64,000 nucleotides of DNA from Paenibacillus alkalitolerans (GTDB taxonomy: Bacteria; Bacillota; Bacilli; Paenibacillales; YIM-B00363). The notes beneath the pieces are model-generated. The model had not been told where the DNA came from, ran no database searches, and saw nothing but the letters and a program-made list of their open reading frames with translations. Below, piece by piece: positions 55,388 through 64,000 of the stretch. The translations under genes were made by a program, and so were the position numbers. The stretch's first letter is position 1. The number at the start of each line of letters is the position of its first letter. The stretch lies in contig NZ_JAEMXM010000007.1 of NCBI RefSeq assembly GCF_016482785.1, positions 124,001-188,000 of the forward strand. Direction: 5' to 3'.

Positions 55388-56197
55388 TTATGCCGGCGCC
55401 GCAGCCTGTTCCGCGGTAATTTTCGTGCCGATATTTTCGCCGCGCAGCACTTTGCCCAACACGCCCGGTTCGGATCCGTTCACAATGACTACTTCGTTGA
55501 CGTTTCCGCCGAGACATTTGAGCGCTGCCTGCACCTTGGGAATCATTCCTCCGTAAATTTCGCCGCTCTCGATCATCGATTTGATCTTGCTCGGCGTAAC
55601 GCTCGGCAGCACTTTCTTCACGCCGCCCACCGTTCCGGCGATGCCGGGAACGTCGGTCACGACGATGAACGGGGTCGCGCCGAGGCTGGAAGCGACCGCT
55701 CCCGCCGCCGTATCCGCATTAATGTTGTACCGTTGATTGTCCGCTCCAAGTCCTACCGGCGCTACGACCGGTATATAGCCGACGGAAAGCAAGCTGTTCA
55801 GCAGCTCCGTATTCACCTCGGTCACTTCGCCCACATATCCGAGTTTATCCGCGTTCGCGACCGGCTGCGCCGTCAGCAATCTTCCGTCCGTACCGGACAG
55901 ACCGACCGCCTTGGCGCCGTTCTGCGTCATGCGGCGCACGATTTCCTTATTGATCTTGCCCGCGAGCACCATCTCGACGACGTCGAGCACTTCCGAGGTC
56001 GTGCGGCGCAAGCCGTCGACAAACTCCGTATGAATACCCAATTTTCCTAATGATTGCGAAATTTCAGGTCCGCCGCCGTGCACGATGACCGGCTGAAGCC
56101 CTTGCCGCTGAAATGCGGCCAGCTCCGCGAAAAATCCGTTCGGAAGCGCCGCAAGCGTGCTGCCTCCGCATTTAATGACGAACGTGTTTCCGTTCAT
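55388..56197 (-). CDS. argB: acetylglutamate kinase
   Basis: Phosphorylates N-acetylglutamate. It has 269 residues of the amino acid kinase fold: IKCGGST near the N-terminus, VIVHGGGPEIS, NINADTAAGAVASSL. The frame opens at 56242; ATG 56197 (MNGNTFVIK) after GGAGAGGGGAG is the natural start. The short form lacks the N-terminal helix of arginine-inhibited hexameric enzymes. Confidence 0.96.
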   Translation of the reverse strand: MNGNTFVIKCGGSTLAALPNGFFAELAAFQRQGLQPVIVHGGGPEISQSLGKLGIHTEFVDGLRRTTSEVLDVVEMVLAGKINKEIVRRMTQNGAKAVGLSGTDGRLLTAQPVANADKLGYVGEVTEVNTELLNSLLSVGYIPVVAPVGLGADNQRYNINADTAAGAVASSLGATPFIVVTDVPGIAGTVGGVKKVLPSVTPSKIKSMIESGEIYGGMIPKVQAALKCLGGNVNEVVIVNGSEPGVLGKVLRGENIGTKITAEQAAAPA

Positions 56198-56258
56198 GTC
56201 TTGCTCCCCTCTCCTAACTTGTGATTGAGCACTACGCGCCAATCTTACGATTGGCTCC

Positions 56259-57485
56259 TTATGTGCGGTATGAAGCGTTAATTTTTACATAATCGTATGT
56301 CAGATCGCATCCCCAAGCCGTTGCCTTGCCCGGGCCGATGTGTAAATCCACGTAAACCGCGATTTCGCTGCCGTCCAAATACCGCTTCGCAGCCGCCTCG
56401 TCGAACGGAATCGGCACCGACGCTTGCAGTACCGGGATATCTCCCAATCGGATATCCACCGTGTTTGCGTCGATCGGCACTCCCGCGCGCCCGGCCGCGG
56501 CGATAATTCGGCCCCAGTTCGCATCCGAACCGTACATCGCCGATTTCACCAAGCTAGAGCCGACGATCGTCTTCGCGACCGCTCTCGCATCCTGATCGGT
56601 GCGGGCGCCTGAGACATTCACCTCGATCAGCTTCGTTGCGCCTTCGCCGTCGCGGGCGATTTCTTTCGCCAACGTCTCCGAGACGCACCGGAACGCCGCG
56701 GCGAAGCATTCCCAATCCGGGTGGCCGGGATGCAGCGGTTCGTTGCCCGCCAATCCGCTCGCCATGGCGACCACCATATCGTTCGTGCTCGTATCGCCGT
56801 CCACGGTGATCATGTTGAACGTGACGTCCGTCGTCTCGCTAAGCAGCGACTGCAGGACTCCCTCGTTCAACGCCGCATCCGTTGTAATGAAGCCGAGCAT
56901 CGTGGCCATGTTCGGGTGTATCATGCCCGAACCTTTCGCCGCGCCCGCAATCGTCACGGCCGCGCCGCCGGCTTCCAGGCGAACGCACACCGACTTCTGC
57001 ACCAAGTCGGTCGTCATGATCGCCTGGCAGAAATCGCCGCCTCCGTCCGGCGACAACCCATTCGCCAGCGCGCCCACTCCCGCGCGCACTTTATCCATCG
57101 GCATATGTACGCCGATGACTCCCGTCGACGTCACCCCTACCAGGTGGTCGGGCACCCCGAGGGCGGCTGCGAACGCCGACCTCATCTCGCGGGCGTCGGT
57201 GAAGCCCCGCTCTCCCGTGCACGCGTTGGCATTCCCGCTGTTGACGAGCATCGCTCGCAGCCGTCCCTCGCGCGCGATCGACTCGCGCGTTACGGCGAGC
57301 GGCGCCGCCTGCACCAAGTTCGTCGTATATACCGCCGCCGTCATCGCCGGGACGTCGCATACGATCGCCCCCAAATCATACCGCCGCACCTTCTTGATGC
57401 CGCAATGGACGCCGCCCGCTTTAAAGCCTTTCGGCGTCGTTACCGTGCCTTCGGGTGCCAACGCGAAACCTTTTTGCCCGATCAT
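56259..57485 (-). CDS. argJ: bifunctional glutamate N-acetyltransferase/acetylornithine acetyltransferase
   Basis: Transfers acetyl from acetylornithine to glutamate, closing the acetyl cycle. It has 408 residues. The self-cleavage and nucleophile site is the Thr in HPNMATMLGFITTDA, which splits the precursor into alpha and beta chains. LVNSGNANACTGE and GDTSTNDMV are family blocks. The N-terminal PKGFKAGGVHCGIK is typical of the bifunctional group. No argA or argE is needed with this enzyme, and none is present here. Confidence 0.96.
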   Translation of the reverse strand: MIGQKGFALAPEGTVTTPKGFKAGGVHCGIKKVRRYDLGAIVCDVPAMTAAVYTTNLVQAAPLAVTRESIAREGRLRAMLVNSGNANACTGERGFTDAREMRSAFAAALGVPDHLVGVTSTGVIGVHMPMDKVRAGVGALANGLSPDGGGDFCQAIMTTDLVQKSVCVRLEAGGAAVTIAGAAKGSGMIHPNMATMLGFITTDAALNEGVLQSLLSETTDVTFNMITVDGDTSTNDMVVAMASGLAGNEPLHPGHPDWECFAAAFRCVSETLAKEIARDGEGATKLIEVNVSGARTDQDARAVAKTIVGSSLVKSAMYGSDANWGRIIAAAGRAGVPIDANTVDIRLGDIPVLQASVPIPFDEAAAKRYLDGSEIAVYVDLHIGPGKATAWGCDLTYDYVKINASYRT

Positions 57486-57513
57486 GCCCGCTCTCCCCTC
57501 TTCCTGTTCCGCT

Positions 57514-58569
57514 TTACGGATATACCGGCGCCGATTGAAGCCCCGCGCCTTCGTCCCACCCGAACGACAAGTTCAAATTTTGAATCGCTTGCCCCGCGGC
57601 GCCTTTCACCAAATTGTCGATGACGGAAACGATCGTGATCCGCCCCGTCCGCTCATCGTACGCAAAACCGATATCGCAGTAGTTCGAACCCCATACTTCC
57701 TTCGTTGCCGGCCATCTGCCCCGGTCGCGAATCCTCACGAATCGCCGTCCTTCGTAGTACTGCCGGTACAACGATATCCATGCGTCCTCCATCCGGTACG
57801 CATCGTTCGTCACGGATGCATACGTCGTGCATAGAATGCCTCGGGTCATAGGTACAAGGTGCGGCGTGAACGTCGCCGTCACCGCGCTTCCGGCCCGTTC
57901 CGACAACACCGATTCGATCTCTGGAATATGCTGGTGTTTGTTGATCTTGTATGTTTTGAAGTTTTCATTCATCTCGGAGTAGTGGTAGTTGATTCCCAGC
58001 CCGCGCCCCGCGCCGGAAACCCCGGATTTCGCGTCGATGATGACCGTCGCCGGGTCGACCGCTCCCGCTTCGACGGCAGGAATGAGTCCAAGCAGTGCCG
58101 CCGTCGGATAGCATCCCGGGTTGGAGATCAGTTCCGCATCCCGCACACGATCGCCGTAAACTTCCGCCAGTCCGTACACCGCCCGCTGCAGCACCGCCGG
58201 TTCCGGCGCCTCGTGTTTATACCACTGCTCATATGCTTCACGCGACTGCAGCCGGAAATCCCCGGACAAGTCGATCACCCGCAGTCCAGCGTCTAGCAAG
58301 GCCGGAACCAGCTTTCCGCTTATGCCGGAAGGCGTTGCGGCAAACACGACGTCCGCTTTTCTTCGGATGAGCTCCGGATCCACGGCGTCCAGCACCGTCA
58401 CGGGCAGTATATCCTGCAGATGAGGGTACCCTTCCGTTATCGACTCTCCTGCATTGGATGACGAAATGACCGATGTGATTTCCACGTGCGGATGTTGAAG
58501 CAAAAACCGGATCAGCTCGACGCCGCCGTATCCCGTCGAACCTACAATCGCAACTCTTACCTGTTTCAT
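57514..58569 (-). CDS. argC: N-acetyl-gamma-glutamyl-phosphate reductase
   Basis: NADPH-dependent reductase, 351 residues and the first gene of argCJBDF. GSTGYGGVELIRFL is the nucleotide-binding start. The catalytic Cys is in SNPGCYPTAALLG, and VSGAGRGL and PHLVPMTRGILCT follow. ATG 58569 has AGAGGGG somewhat upstream. It is transcribed from a promoter overlapped by an ARG box (58620-58637). Confidence 0.97.
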   Translation of the reverse strand: MKQVRVAIVGSTGYGGVELIRFLLQHPHVEITSVISSSNAGESITEGYPHLQDILPVTVLDAVDPELIRRKADVVFAATPSGISGKLVPALLDAGLRVIDLSGDFRLQSREAYEQWYKHEAPEPAVLQRAVYGLAEVYGDRVRDAELISNPGCYPTAALLGLIPAVEAGAVDPATVIIDAKSGVSGAGRGLGINYHYSEMNENFKTYKINKHQHIPEIESVLSERAGSAVTATFTPHLVPMTRGILCTTYASVTNDAYRMEDAWISLYRQYYEGRRFVRIRDRGRWPATKEVWGSNYCDIGFAYDERTGRITIVSVIDNLVKGAAGQAIQNLNLSFGWDEGAGLQSAPVYP

Positions 58570-58619
58570 GTTTCTTACTCTGGCCCCTCTCCCGCGGTCG
58601 CCGTTCTATGTGTTCAAGA

Positions 58620-58637
58620 TATGAATTATTATACATA
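58620..58637. promoter_or_regulatory. ARG box for ArgR/AhrC
   Basis: TATGAATTATTATACATA (read on the minus strand TATGTATAATAATTCATA) agrees with the ARG-box consensus WNTGAATWWWWATTCANW at all but one position. It covers the -10 element of the argC promoter, so an arginine-bound hexamer would exclude RNA polymerase. Confidence 0.75.
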
Positions 58638-58656
58638 GGTATGCATATTGATACAA
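58628..58656 (-). promoter_or_regulatory. sigma-A type promoter of the arg operon
   Basis: On the minus strand TTGTAT (58656-58651), 17-bp spacer, perfect TATAAT (58633-58628), about 60 bp upstream of argC. Confidence 0.75.
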
Positions 58657-58825
58657 CCGTTTTTTTGTGAAATGGAAATGTTTCGGTCTTCCCTCATTTT
58701 TCCTGCATTTTACGAATCGCGCACAAGGATAAACGGCTTCGCCGTCCTCTTGGAGGTCGGTGCCGTTTACCGTTGAAATATAAGCCAAGTATAAATGTGA
58801 AACTTATACTTTCTTATATTTGCAC

Positions 58826-58852
58826 AAAAAAAGCCCGCTGCATGCAGCGGGC
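58826..58852 (-). terminator. intrinsic terminator after yitT
   Basis: GCCCGCTGCA (58833-58842) is followed at once by its complement TGCAGCGGGC (58843-58852). On the minus strand a seven-T run follows. It ends the hpf-secA-prfB-yitT direction of transcription before the arg operon. Confidence 0.88.
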
Positions 58853-58873
58853 TGCAATCGGCGGACTTTCCCG

Positions 58874-59758
58874 TTACTGCACCTTAAATCCTTCTCCCAA
58901 CACTTCCGTCGCCCCCGTAATGATCACGAACGCCTGCGGGTCCGCCGCTTGTACGAGAGCTTTTAGCTTCGTCACTTCCGTCTGCGAGACGACCACCATA
59001 AGAACCGTCTTGGCCTGCCCCGTATAACCGCCGTGCGCCGTCAATCGGGTCAATCCGCGGTCCAAATCGTAAAGCACGGTGCGGGCGATCGACTCGACAT
59101 CCTCACTGATGATGTAAGCCACTTTCGAAGTGGAAAAGCCGATCTGCACCACATCGATCGTCTTCGTCGTCACAAACAGCCCGATCAACGCATACAACGC
59201 TTGCTCCGGGGAAAACACGAAGCCCGCCGTCAAAATGACGAATCCGTCCAACAGCGCTACGGATAACCCAAGCCCTAACCCTGTATATTTCGCCACAATT
59301 TGTGCAGCGAGATCCAAACCGCCGGTAGATCCCCGTCCGCGAAAGACGATCCCCAAGCCCGCTCCGATGCCCAAGCCGCCGAACAAGGTGGCCAGCAACG
59401 GATTATCGGTTAACGGCGCCCAATTGTCCGTCAACAAGACGAACAACGGCAGCACCGCGGTGCCTACAGCGGTTTTCAGGCCGAATTTGCCGCCCAGCAG
59501 CGCAATACCGGCAATGAAAAGAGGTATGTTAAGAAGCCATTGGGTAATGGCCGGTTCGACGCCGATTAATGAGCGAACAATGACCGATATTCCGGAAACG
59601 CCGCCGGAAGCGATCCGATTCGGTTCCATAAATAAATTGAAGCTGACCGCAACGAGGAACGAGCCGATCAGCAGCAGCGCATATTCATACGCCGTATGGA
59701 CGGGGGTGCCGATCGGAAACCGGGGAGCCTTCCTTCTTGAACGATTCATGATGGTCAT
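58874..59758 (-). CDS. YitT family membrane protein (YvjA position)
   Basis: A 294-residue protein: five or six membrane segments of the DUF161/YitT type (residues about 25-205, with GSFLVAVSFNLFMEPNRIAS, then GLGIGAGLGIVFRGRGSTGG) followed by a soluble DUF2179 domain (about 215-290, ISEDVESIARTVLYDLDRGL). Function is unknown. It lies 18 bp after prfB, the place where B. subtilis has yvjA. ATG 59758 follows AGGAG. Confidence 0.88.
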   Translation of the reverse strand: MTIMNRSRRKAPRFPIGTPVHTAYEYALLLIGSFLVAVSFNLFMEPNRIASGGVSGISVIVRSLIGVEPAITQWLLNIPLFIAGIALLGGKFGLKTAVGTAVLPLFVLLTDNWAPLTDNPLLATLFGGLGIGAGLGIVFRGRGSTGGLDLAAQIVAKYTGLGLGLSVALLDGFVILTAGFVFSPEQALYALIGLFVTTKTIDVVQIGFSTSKVAYIISEDVESIARTVLYDLDRGLTRLTAHGGYTGQAKTVLMVVVSQTEVTKLKALVQAADPQAFVIITGATEVLGEGFKVQ

Positions 59759-59776
59759 GGAGAACTCCTGCGCAAC

Positions 59777-60890
59777 CTATTCGCTCTTCCGGATTTGGCT
59801 TCGCAAATACGCGTTAATGAAAGGGTCGATATCTCCGTCCATGACGGCGCCCACATTCCCCGTCTCTTCCCCGGTGCGGTGGTCCTTCACCATGCTGTAG
59901 GGGTGGAACACATAGGAACGGATTTGGCTGCCCCATGCAATATCGCTCTGTTCGCCGCGAATCGCCGCGATCTCTTTTTGCTGCTCCTCCAGACGCCGTT
60001 CGAACAATTTGGAGCGGAGCATCTTCATCGCTCTATCGCGGTTTGAAATTTGGGACCGCTCGGATTGGCATGCTACGATGATACCCGAGGGAATATGCGT
60101 AATGCGCACCGCGGATTCCGTCTTGTTGACGTGCTGCCCTCCGGCGCCGCCGGCCCGGTACGTGTCTACTTTAAGGTCTTCCGAACGAATCTCGATTTCC
60201 GAATCGTCGTCTTCGATTTCAGGCACGACGTCGCATGACGCGAAAGACGTATGTCTGCGTCCGGACGCGTCGAACGGCGAAATGCGCACAAGGCGGTGCA
60301 CGCCTTTCTCCGCCTTCAGGTAGCCGTATGCGTTGTACCCGTGCACGATAATCGTTACGCTCTTGATCCCCGCTTCGTCACCGGGCAAATAATCTGCGAC
60401 TTCTACTTTAAAGCCGCGGTCTTCCGCCCAACGCGTATACATTCGGTAGAGCATCGACGCCCAATCCTGCGACTCCGTGCCGCCCGCGCCCGGGTGCAGC
60501 TCCAGAATGGCGCTGTATTTATCATATGGAGAGCTGAGCAGCAGCGTAAGTTCAAACTGATCGAGATCGGAGGCCAGCTTGTTCACGCCTTGCGACCAAT
60601 CTTCCGCCAGTCCGGCGTCCCCTTCTTCTTCAATGAGCTCCTGCATGAGGAGCAAGTCGTCGCAGTCGCTCTGAAGCTTCTGGTATCTGTCCACTACCGA
60701 TTTTATTGCGTTCAATTCGCCTATCATCTTCTGAGCCCGCTCGTTATCGTCCCAGAAATCGGGCGCGGACATCTTTTGCTCGTAATCGGCAATCTGTTCA
60801 AGCTTGAGGTCTAAGTCAAAGAGACCCCCTAAGCGCTTCGAGTTTTTGTGCCGCCTCGCGGAGTAGGTGGCGGATTTCCGGATCAATCAT
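59777..60890 (-). CDS. prfB: peptide chain release factor 2 with programmed +1 frameshift
   Basis: RF2 terminates translation at UGA and UAA. The gene starts at ATG 60890 ([15 protein letters not shown]), preceded by AAGGAG, and reaches an in-frame UGA at 60818-60816 after 24 codons. The context AGGGGG-TCT-CTT-TGA-C is the classic RF2 recoding site: the internal Shine-Dalgarno-like AGGGGG and the slippery CTT move the ribosome +1 when RF2 is scarce. Reading then continues [12 protein letters not shown] to the stop at 59777, about 370 residues in total. The GGQ loop is present as [17 protein letters not shown]. An uninterrupted frame beginning at 60886 gives a false N-terminus. It follows secA by 57 bp. 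Confidence 0.96.
60816..60830 (-). promoter_or_regulatory. RF2 programmed frameshift site
   Basis: Minus-strand AGGGGGTCTCTTTGA: SD-like AGGGGG, three-base spacer, CTT slip codon and UGA. It autoregulates RF2 level. Confidence 0.93.
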
Positions 60891-60920
60891 AGTATTAAAG
60901 CTCCTTCTTATAATGAATGA

Positions 60921-60938
60921 GCCCGGCCGAAGCCGGGC
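60921..60938 (-). other. stable hairpin between secA and prfB
   Basis: GCCCGGC (60921-60927) pairs with GCCGGGC (60932-60938). On the minus strand the loop is a C(UUCG)G tetraloop. There is no T run, so it is more likely an RNA stability or processing element than a terminator. Confidence 0.6.
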
Positions 60939-60947
60939 GGCAGGCGC

Positions 60948-63449
60948 CTACGCACCGTGACAATACTTATATTTCTTCCCGCTTCCGCAAGGACACGGAT
61001 CGTTGCGGCCGACTTGGTTTTCGGAACGAACGGGGCGTTTCACTTGCTCCTCTTTCGTGTTGACAGCCTGCCCTTTCGCCACTTCCTGACGCTGCAGGTT
61101 CGCTTCCACTTGAGCTTTCGTGATGTACTTCGCCACTTCCTCCTGGATCGTTCCGATCATCTCTTCGAACATGGCGAAGCCTTCGAATTGATACTCGCGC
61201 AGCGGGTCGGTGCCGCCGTAAGCGCGAAGGTGAATGCCCTGCCGCAACTGGTCCATCGCGTCGATATGATCCATCCACTTGCTGTCTACGGCGCGAAGAA
61301 CGATAACCTTCTCGAATTCGCGCATGAACTCCGGAGGCAGCTGGGCTTCCCGCTCTTCGTAATTTTTGCGGACGACACCTTTCAAAAACTCAATGATGTC
61401 TTCCTTCTCTTTGCCTTCCAACTGTTCCGGCGAAACTTGGCCTTCATGCAGGAAGTTGCCGTTGCCGTACTCGACGATCGCGCCTAAGTCCCAATCCTCC
61501 GGAACTTCGTCAGCAGGGCAATGTGCCGTCACAATTCGCTCAATGACCGAATCGATCATCCCGAGAACGATGTCCCGGATGTTGTCCGAGTACAACACTT
61601 CGCGGCGTTGTTTATAAATGATTTCACGCTGTTGGTTCATGACGTCGTCATATTGAAGGACGACTTTACGGATATCGAAGTTGTTGCCTTCCACCCGCTT
61701 CTGTGCGGATTCGACCGATTTCGTAATGAGGCGGCTTTCAATCGGCTGGTCCTCTTCAAAGCCGAGCTTCTCCATCATGCCCATCACGTTGTCCGCACCG
61801 AAGCGCCGCATTAATTCGTCTTGCATGGACAAATAAAATTGCGTCGAACCCGGGTCGCCTTGTCGTCCCGCGCGTCCGCGCAGCTGGTTGTCGATACGGC
61901 GGCTCTCGTGGCGTTCCGTACCTATAATATGCAATCCGCCAAGTTCCGCGACACCTTCGCCGAGCACAATATCGGTACCGCGGCCCGCCATGTTCGTCGC
62001 GATCGTGACCGATCCGCGTTGACCGGCTTGCGCGACGATCTCCGCTTCTTCGGCATGATACTTCGCGTTCAATACTTTATGCGGGATCCCGCGGCGTTTC
62101 AGAAGCCCGGACAAGTACTCCGAAGCCTCGATGGAAGCCGTACCCACCAGTACCGGCTGTCCCTTCTTATGGCGCTCGACGATCTCCTCGACTACCATGC
62201 GGTATTTGCTTGACGTCGACTTGTACACGACGTCCGGCTTGTCCTCACGGATCATCGGACGGTTTGTCGGGACGACGACAACATCGAGGCCGTATATTTT
62301 CTTGAGCTCCTCTTCCTCCGTCTTAGCCGTACCGGTCATTCCGGCCAGCTTCTTGTACATACGGAAGTAGTTTTGGAGCGTAATGGTCGCGAGCGTCATG
62401 CTCTCGTTCTGCACTTCAAGGCCTTCTTTAGCCTCGATCGCCTGATGCAGCCCGTCGCTGTAGCGGCGTCCGTGCATGAGACGCCCCGTGAACTCGTCGA
62501 CGATTACGATCTGCTCTTCGTTGACGACATAATCGACATCCAGCTTCATAATCGCATTCGCTTTGAGCGCTTGCGTAAGATGATGGTTGATCAGCACGTT
62601 CGCATGGTCATACAAGTTATCGAAGCCGAACGCGCGCTCCGCCTTCGCGACGCCCGCTTCCGTGAGTGCCGCGGACTTCACTTTGATGTCGACGGTGTAA
62701 TCTTCGCCTTCCACCAGCTTCTTCACGAAACGGTCGGCAGCATAATACAGCTCCGTCGATTTCGCCGCTTGACCGGAAATAATTAGCGGCGTCCGCGCTT
62801 CGTCGATCAAGATCGAGTCCACTTCGTCAATCAACGCAAAATGCAGCGGCCGCTGCACGATTTGTTCCTTATAAAGCACCATATTGTCGCGCAAATAGTC
62901 GAAGCCGAATTCGTTATTCGTGCCGTAAATAATATCGCACGCATAAGAGGTCTGCTTCTCGCCGTGCGACATGCCGTTTAGATTGACTCCGACGGTAAGG
63001 CCGAGAAATTGGTGAATTTGGCCTACCTCCGCGCTGTCCCGCTGAACCAAATATTCGTTGACGGTGACGACATGAACGCCTTTGCCTTCGAGCGCATTCA
63101 AATAGGTCGGCAATGTGGCGACAAGCGTCTTTCCTTCTCCTGTACGCATCTCTGCAACGCGACCTTCGTGAAGCACCATGCCGCCGATAAGCTGCACGTC
63201 GTAATGCCGCTTACCTAACGTACGCTTCGACGCTTCCCTAACGACCGCGAAAGCTTCCGGCAGTAGGTCGTCCAACGTTTCGCCCTTATCCAGTCTATCT
63301 CTAAATTCAGCGGTTTTCCCGCGCAGTTGATCGTCGCTTAGCGCCGCCATGCTTGCTTCGAGACCGTTAATCGTCTCCACCGTACGGAGCATGCGTTTTA
63401 TTTCCCGCTCATTCGTATCTCCAAAGATTTTCTTAACAAGACCGAGCAC
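60948..63449 (-). CDS. secA: preprotein translocase ATPase SecA
   Basis: Motor of the Sec export pathway, 833 residues. Walker A MRTGEGKT is at 101-108, the DEAD box at [18 protein letters not shown], and motif VI in [15 protein letters not shown]. The preprotein cross-linking and helical scaffold domains follow. A C-terminal SEC-C zinc motif ([13 protein letters not shown]) binds SecB or the ribosome. The C-terminal linker is short. It lies between hpf and prfB, as in B. subtilis. Confidence 0.98.
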   Translation of the reverse strand: MLGLVKKIFGDTNEREIKRMLRTVETINGLEASMAALSDDQLRGKTAEFRDRLDKGETLDDLLPEAFAVVREASKRTLGKRHYDVQLIGGMVLHEGRVAEMRTGEGKTLVATLPTYLNALEGKGVHVVTVNEYLVQRDSAEVGQIHQFLGLTVGVNLNGMSHGEKQTSYACDIIYGTNNEFGFDYLRDNMVLYKEQIVQRPLHFALIDEVDSILIDEARTPLIISGQAAKSTELYYAADRFVKKLVEGEDYTVDIKVKSAALTEAGVAKAERAFGFDNLYDHANVLINHHLTQALKANAIMKLDVDYVVNEEQIVIVDEFTGRLMHGRRYSDGLHQAIEAKEGLEVQNESMTLATITLQNYFRMYKKLAGMTGTAKTEEEELKKIYGLDVVVVPTNRPMIREDKPDVVYKSTSSKYRMVVEEIVERHKKGQPVLVGTASIEASEYLSGLLKRRGIPHKVLNAKYHAEEAEIVAQAGQRGSVTIATNMAGRGTDIVLGEGVAELGGLHIIGTERHESRRIDNQLRGRAGRQGDPGSTQFYLSMQDELMRRFGADNVMGMMEKLGFEEDQPIESRLITKSVESAQKRVEGNNFDIRKVVLQYDDVMNQQREIIYKQRREVLYSDNIRDIVLGMIDSVIERIVTAHCPADEVPEDWDLGAIVEYGNGNFLHEGQVSPEQLEGKEKEDIIEFLKGVVRKNYEEREAQLPPEFMREFEKVIVLRAVDSKWMDHIDAMDQLRQGIHLRAYGGTDPLREYQFEGFAMFEEMIGTIQEEVAKYITKAQVEANLQRQEVAKGQAVNTKEEQVKRPVRSENQVGRNDPCPCGSGKKYKYCHGA

Positions 63450-63542
63450 TCGATGTTCCCCTTTCCAGGTTGAACTTTCAGCAAATATTGTAACAGTTTG
63501 TCTATGGTGTAAGCAACTTTGCCCCTTTGTTTAATACGCAAA

Positions 63543-63572
63543 GAAAGCCCGTTCCGTTGCGGACGGGCTTTC
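63543..63572 (-). terminator. intrinsic terminator after hpf
   Basis: GAAAGCCCG (63543-63551) pairs with CGGGCTTTC (63564-63572), with TCC/GGA inside. On the minus strand it is followed by TTTGCG, a modest T run. Confidence 0.75.
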
Positions 63573-63604
63573 ATTATTCACTGGTTATTTTGGTTGATAT
63601 TGTA

Positions 63605-64000
63605 TCACACTGCCGGTTCGATCAAACCGTACTTTCCGTCTTCCCTCTTATATACAACGTTTACCGACGATGTGGCCGAGTTCGCGAATACGTAAAAATT
63701 GTGTCCGAGCAGATTCATTTGCAGTACCGCTTCTTCCACATCCATCGGTTTTAACGTGAACTTTTTCGTCCGGACCACTTCAAACATATCTTCTTCCTCG
63801 TGCGGACGGCTGGCTGCGGTTTGCTCGAATGCTTCTTTAAACACGCTTCGCTGAGTACCCTCTTGGCGGGCCCTGCGGTTAATTCTTGTTTTCAGCTTCC
63901 GTATCTGGCGTTCCAATTTATCGATGACCATGTCGATGGATGCATACATATCTTCCGATTTTTCTTCCGCCCTAAGTATTGCCCCGTTCACAGGGATCGA
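63605..64000 (-). CDS. hpf: long-form hibernation promoting factor HPF, 5'-partial
   Basis: The C-terminal 131 residues of the ribosome hibernation factor that dimerises 70S ribosomes to 100S in stationary phase. The end of the S30AE domain is visible (EKSEDMYASIDMVIDKLERQ), then a basic linker (LKTRINRRARQE), then the long-form C-terminal dimerisation domain (EVVRTKKFTLKPMDVEEAVL and LLGHNFYVFANS). The frame remains open to the window's last base, so the N-terminal part and start lie outside. Position upstream of secA matches B. subtilis yvyD/hpf. Confidence 0.93.
   Translation of the reverse strand, partial: SIPVNGAILRAEEKSEDMYASIDMVIDKLERQIRKLKTRINRRARQEGTQRSVFKEAFEQTAASRPHEEEDMFEVVRTKKFTLKPMDVEEAVLQMNLLGHNFYVFANSATSSVNVVYKREDGKYGLIEPAV

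Larger units (their letters stand above)
58570..58873. other. intergenic region between argC and yitT
   Basis: It holds the argC promoter/ARG box, a foldback AAACGGC (58731-58737)/GCCGTTT (58762-58768) with CCTC/GAGG inside, a perfect 8-bp inverted repeat AAGTATAA (58787-58794)/TTATACTT (58804-58811), and the yitT terminator. No gene is supported. Confidence 0.65.

Overview
The window is chromosomal DNA from a member of the Bacillota, class Bacilli, most likely a Paenibacillaceae (Paenibacillus/Cohnella-like) species. This rests on the gene content (UvrBA, MinJ, CtpB, FtsEX, long-form HPF, VanW/G5 proteins, a GntR-LacI regulator, Lpl-type sugar ABC permeases), strong Gram-positive ribosome binding sites, frequent GTG/TTG starts and sigma-A style promoters. 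Both ends cut genes: a VanY-like carboxypeptidase lacks its 5' end on the left, and hpf lacks its 5' end on the right.

Layout from left to right. 1-2.5 kb: VanY-like peptidase, an NAD-dependent epimerase and its divergent MmyB-like regulator. 2.5-7.5 kb: uvrB-uvrA with a candidate LexA site. 7.5-12.6 kb: glycosyltransferase, YkuS-like protein, an antibiotic-resistance type ABC-F gene behind a long leader that looks like an attenuator, an array of four 83-bp repeats, a frameshifted coiled-coil gene and an unknown gene. 12.7-22.1 kb: a Mrp/SalA-like ATPase, then an operon for a sulfonate/nitrate-type ABC transporter with a two-cluster ferredoxin and an AprA-like flavoprotein. A cytoplasmic regulator faces it that fuses an excisionase-type HTH to a copy of the transporter's substrate-binding domain. 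A LysR/YeiH pair follows. 22.1-25.3 kb: small genes (a 61-aa protein behind an attenuator-like leader, SnoaL-like, DinB-like, LysR) and an empty stretch. 25.3-35.1 kb: recQ, a second palindromic tandem repeat, then minJ, ctpB, an EnvC/PcsB-like M23 protein, ftsX and ftsE on the minus strand, and a VanW protein. 35.2-47.6 kb: a glycan catabolic cluster (unknown GH-like protein, DUF4965 glutaminase-like protein, sugar SBP, two permeases, GH38 alpha-mannosidase, GntR-LacI regulator). 48-50 kb: a secreted GxGYxYP protein. 50.2-58.6 kb: argCJBDF and argGH, with an ARG box on the argC promoter. 58.9-64 kb: YitT-family gene, prfB with its programmed frameshift, secA and hpf.

The backbone hpf-secA-prfB-yitT...ftsE-ftsX-ctpB-minJ...uvrB-uvrA follows the gene order I recall for Bacillus subtilis (hpf-secA-prfB-yvjA...ftsE-ftsX-ctpB-minJ...uvrB-uvrA). 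The arginine, glycan, sulfur-type and small-gene blocks lie between those anchors.

The least ordinary parts are three. The first is the flavoprotein/ferredoxin/ABC set with its HTH-SBP sensor, beside a sulfite/sulfate-exporter-type YeiH. The second is the ABC-F leader with a three-codon ORF and mutually exclusive pairings. The third is the pair of unrelated 81-83 bp palindrome-rich tandem repeats. Functions are inferred from motifs and context read by eye; no database search was possible.
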